Assembly: GCA_035606695.1 (NCBI GenBank)
Contig: DATNEW010000031.1
Location: forward strand, 124,001-188,000
Length of the DNA: 64,000 nucleotides
Source: Gemmatimonadaceae bacterium
Lineage (GTDB): Bacteria; Gemmatimonadota; Gemmatimonadetes; Gemmatimonadales; Gemmatimonadaceae
Direction: 5' to 3'
Shown here: positions 61,692 through 64,000 of the stretch, one piece after another
Position numbering within the stretch: the first letter of the stretch is position 1
Layout: each line of letters opens with the position of its first letter
The notes under the pieces: generated by a model
Seen by the model: the letters and a program-made list of their open reading frames with translations, nothing else
Told to the model about the DNA's origin: nothing
Database searches by the model: none
Program-made: the position numbers and the translations under genes

Positions 61692-62933
61692 ATGCACATC
61701 CTCGTACTGAACGTCGGCTCGTCGTCGCTCAAGTTCCAGCTCATCGACACCGACGCCGACGCCATCGCGGCGCAGAAGGACCGTCGATTGGCGCGCGGAC
61801 AGATCGAACGCATCGGCGGCGAGGCGATTCTCACGCTCGAGGCGGAAGGACAGCGCGCCGTCAAGACCACGGCGTCGATTCGCGATCACGCGAATGCCGT
61901 GGAGCACGTGATCTCCTGGCTCACGAGCGACACGTCGGGGGTGCCGATCGCGAGCGTCGCGGAGATCCAGGCCGTCGGGCATCGCGTCGTGCACGGCGGC
62001 GAGCGGTTCTCGCAGTCGACGCTGGTGACGGACGACGTGTGGCGCGCGCTCGAGGACCTGATCGATCTCGCGCCATTACACAATCCTCATAACCTGCGCG
62101 GCATCACGGCGGCACGAGCGGTCGTCGGGCCGGGCATTCCGCAGGTCGCGGTATTCGATACGGCGTTTCATCACAGTTTGCCCGAGACGGCGTATCTCTA
62201 CGCCATTCCGTATCAGTACTACCGCCGTTATCGCGTCCGGCGATACGGATTCCATGGGACGTCGCATCGCTATGTCGCCTATCGGTACCGCCAGCTCACC
62301 GGCAAGACGCGCGAGCAGACGAAGATCATCACGCTGCACCTGGGGAACGGTGCGTCAGCGTGCGCGATCTCGGCCGGCGAGTCGGTGGATACGAGCATGG
62401 GCTTCACGCCGCTCGAGGGGCTGGTGATGGGAACGCGCTCCGGCGATCTCGACCCGGCGATTCTCGACTTCGTCGCGGCGAAGGAAGGCATGACGTTCCG
62501 CGACGTCGACAACATGCTCAACAAGCAGTCCGGGCTGCTCGGCGTTTCGGGGCTGACCGCCGACATGCGAGAGCTGCTCGCGGAAGAAGGCGAGCATGCC
62601 GATCGCCGCGCGCGATTGGCGATCGACCTTTTTTGCTATCGCGTCCGAAAGTACATCGGTGCGTACCTCGCGACGATGAATGGAGCGGACGCGATCGTGT
62701 TCGCGGGCGGGATCGGCGAGAACGCGCCGGAGGTGCGCGGACGCATCTCTGACGGGCTGAGTTGGCTGGGTGTCGAGGTCGACGCCGCGCGAAACGCCGC
62801 GATGCGCGGCGGCCTGGAAGGGCGCATCGATGCCGAGGGCTCGCGCGTTCAGGTCTGGGTGATTCCGACGGATGAGGAATTGCTCATCGCGCGCGATACA
62901 TGGCGCGTCGTCAGCGGCTCGGAGCTGCCGTAG
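61692..62933 (+). CDS. ackA: Acetate kinase
   Basis: 413 residues, full length. [111 protein letters not shown] and [13 protein letters not shown] are all canonical. It makes ATP and acetate from acetyl phosphate, an energy route under low oxygen. Phosphotransacetylase is not nearby. Its end overlaps the convergent cupredoxin gene by 23 bases. Confidence 0.96.
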   Translation: MHILVLNVGSSSLKFQLIDTDADAIAAQKDRRLARGQIERIGGEAILTLEAEGQRAVKTTASIRDHANAVEHVISWLTSDTSGVPIASVAEIQAVGHRVVHGGERFSQSTLVTDDVWRALEDLIDLAPLHNPHNLRGITAARAVVGPGIPQVAVFDTAFHHSLPETAYLYAIPYQYYRRYRVRRYGFHGTSHRYVAYRYRQLTGKTREQTKIITLHLGNGASACAISAGESVDTSMGFTPLEGLVMGTRSGDLDPAILDFVAAKEGMTFRDVDNMLNKQSGLLGVSGLTADMRELLAEEGEHADRRARLAIDLFCYRVRKYIGAYLATMNGADAIVFAGGIGENAPEVRGRISDGLSWLGVEVDAARNAAMRGGLEGRIDAEGSRVQVWVIPTDEELLIARDTWRVVSGSELP

Positions 62934-63423
62934 CAGTCGGCCCCGCGGGCGTGACCGCGGACGGCGCCAACACGACGAGTTGTCCCCACATCATCGGCAG
63001 GTGGCTTTGCACCGCGCATTGGAACGTGTAGATGCCGGCGCGGCGCGCGACGTACGTGGCTGTGGTCGTTTTCTGTCCCGGCAGCGAAACCGCGAAATCG
63101 GGAAGGATGAAGGAGTGCACGTCGTCTTCGGCGTTGATGAAGGTGAAGTCAATCGTGTCGCCCTCGATCACGGTGATCGTGCTCGGGCTGAACGCGTACA
63201 CTTCCTTGCCGTCGAGCACGCCTCCCTTGGCGAAGTCTTCCTTGAGGAAGGGCAGCACGCCTGACTGTTCCTTGACGAGGAGTGGAACGGTCGTGACGGT
63301 GATCGCGCGTGCTTGCGGCGTGTAGTTCGTGCGTCGTGAAGACGGTGCGTTCGGCGTGCACGCGGCGCCGAGCGCGGCGCTGGCGATGAGGACGATGAGA
63401 GGTTTGCGAAAGCGTTTGCGCAT
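62911..63423 (-). CDS. Lipoprotein cupredoxin (copper-binding)
   Basis: 170 residues, start at [23 protein letters not shown] with lipobox [31 protein letters not shown] (His) and [24 protein letters not shown] (Cys, His, Met) give a complete type 1 copper set, as in plastocyanin-like or nitrosocyanin-like proteins. It is convergent with ackA and overlaps its end. It may serve as an electron carrier to NirK or NosZ. Confidence 0.85.
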   Translation of the reverse strand: MRKRFRKPLIVLIASAALGAACTPNAPSSRRTNYTPQARAITVTTVPLLVKEQSGVLPFLKEDFAKGGVLDGKEVYAFSPSTITVIEGDTIDFTFINAEDDVHSFILPDFAVSLPGQKTTTATYVARRAGIYTFQCAVQSHLPMMWGQLVVLAPSAVTPAGPTATAAPSR

Positions 63424-63535
63424 GACCAATGATATGACGGATCTCTTAATGCTGATTGCGAGCCGACTGTTTCCGATTGGCACGCACGCTGCCCATGTAG
63501 GCCGGACTGAAAACCAGCCAACCCATGGAGCCGAA

Positions 63536-63847
63536 ATGCAGCATCGACTCGAGACGTTCGCAATGAGCCTGTCGACCGTCGCGATGATTTGCGCGGCGGC
63601 GTGCGGACACAGCAGCAACGCCAACACGACCGCGAATTCGGCGGGCGGCGACCTTGCTCCGCCCGCGTCGAGCGTGAGCGCACCGGCGACGACCGACGTG
63701 AGCGCGGATACGACGCAGGATCATCACAGCAAGTTCAAGGGCGCGCTCGTCGGCGCCGCGGCCGGCCACGTACTCGGCCACCATGCGTTGGCGGGCGCAG
63801 CGGTCGGTGCTTTGGTTCAGCATGAGCGCAACAAGCATCCTCGATAG
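63536..63847 (+). CDS. Small glycine-zipper lipoprotein
   Basis: 103 residues. GGAG precedes the ATG. Leader MSLSTVAMICAAAC (lipobox CAAAC), a Thr/Ser/Ala-rich tether and a C-terminal glycine zipper (FKGALVGAAAGHVLGHHALAGAAVGALVQHERNKH). Such proteins anchor in the outer membrane; function unknown. Divergent from the cupredoxin gene. Confidence 0.75.
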   Translation: MQHRLETFAMSLSTVAMICAAACGHSSNANTTANSAGGDLAPPASSVSAPATTDVSADTTQDHHSKFKGALVGAAAGHVLGHHALAGAAVGALVQHERNKHPR

Positions 63848-63853
63848 AGTCCC

Positions 63854-63895
63854 GCTTTCGCGCGGCGCGACGATATTGTCGCGCCGCGCGAAAGC
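63854..63895. terminator. Perfect 18-bp convergent terminator
   Basis: GCTTTCGCGCGGCGCGAC (63854-63871) and its exact reverse complement (63878-63895) flank a 6-base loop, GATATT. It lies between genes ending at 63847 (plus) and 63902 (minus). Confidence 0.85.
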
Positions 63896-63901
63896 AGGAG
63901 A

Positions 63902-64000
63902 TCACTCGCAACTCGGCAACTTGATCGTTCCGTCCGGCAGCTTCACCGTTCCACCGCGGGTCTTGACCGCGGTGGTGACACGAGACCACGCCGCCGCGAC
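63902..64000 (-). CDS. C-terminal end of an unidentified gene
   Basis: Only the last 32 residues are visible (WSRVTTAVKTRGGTVKLPDGTIKLPSCE, then TGA). They contain a duplicated Gly-x-Val/Ile-Lys-Leu-Pro unit (GGTVKLPDGTIKLPS). The rest lies beyond the window, so no family is named. Confidence 0.65.
   Translation of the reverse strand, partial: VAAAWSRVTTAVKTRGGTVKLPDGTIKLPSCE

Overview
The window is high-GC, densely packed bacterial DNA. The gene style points to Gemmatimonadota or a close relative: PadR regulators paired with very large fused MacB/FtsX permeases, a lipoprotein-type (clade II) nitrous oxide reductase, many secreted or lipoprotein cupredoxins, LVIVD-repeat proteins, and GTG starts with 4-8 bp stop/start overlaps. 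This assignment rests on gene content only; there is no rRNA or other marker, and I saw no tRNA or CRISPR array.

Layout. 0-8.3 kb: the tail of a large secreted protein, a strong two-way terminator, a creatininase-family gene with a small membrane protein, a PadR + permease pair, and a three-gene set (Tat-exported gluconate-dehydrogenase-type small subunit, GMC flavoprotein, sugar-isomerase-like TIM barrel). 8.3-14.4 kb: a hybrid sensor kinase without a partner regulator, an M20 peptidase, an LVIVD-repeat protein and a DUF305 lipoprotein. 14.5-22.2 kb, all minus strand: PadR + permease, then cyanophycin synthetase, a short degenerate cyanophycin-synthetase paralogue, and cyanophycinase, with overlapping ends. 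22.5-30.5 kb: a fused membrane/spermidine-synthase-like protein, an MFS transporter, an NAD(P)-binding protein, a prolyl-tRNA editing protein, a ClC channel with CBS domains and a lipoprotein.

30.5-34.95 kb: two Bor-like lipoproteins, then a nitrite-reduction operon read leftward (Rrf2 regulator, NirK, NirV-like protein, a small RIC-type Fe-S repair domain, a small heme-copper-oxidase-like membrane protein). Beside it lies the wreck of a second copy of that last gene. 34.95-46.9 kb: a stress island with SulP, four tandem-Usp proteins (one frameshifted, one fused to DUF5335), CBS, ArsR + SRPBCC, MlaE/MlaD and a TPC-type P1B ATPase. 47.1-55.5 kb: a porin-like protein, NosZ, a membrane protein, NosL, NosD, NosF, NosY and a cupredoxin. 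55.7-64 kb: YceI, a two-domain multicopper oxidase, a NarL-type two-component system with a second PAS/GAF kinase, a flavin-binding protein, acetate kinase, another cupredoxin and small proteins.

How it fits together. The cell can apparently reduce nitrite to NO (NirK) and N2O to N2 (NosZ); no NO reductase is present here. A near-palindromic motif close to TGTCGGGGATTCCCCGACA occurs upstream of at least six transcription units from 36.6 to 56.5 kb (SulP/Usp, Mla, Usp-DUF5335, porin/nos, YceI, copper oxidase). I infer one low-oxygen/NO regulon, perhaps run by the NarL-type regulator at 58.8 kb, analogous to DosR. Interspersed GTCATCCTGAGCGAAGCGAA repeats mark operon borders, and several genes in the stress island are truncated or frameshifted.
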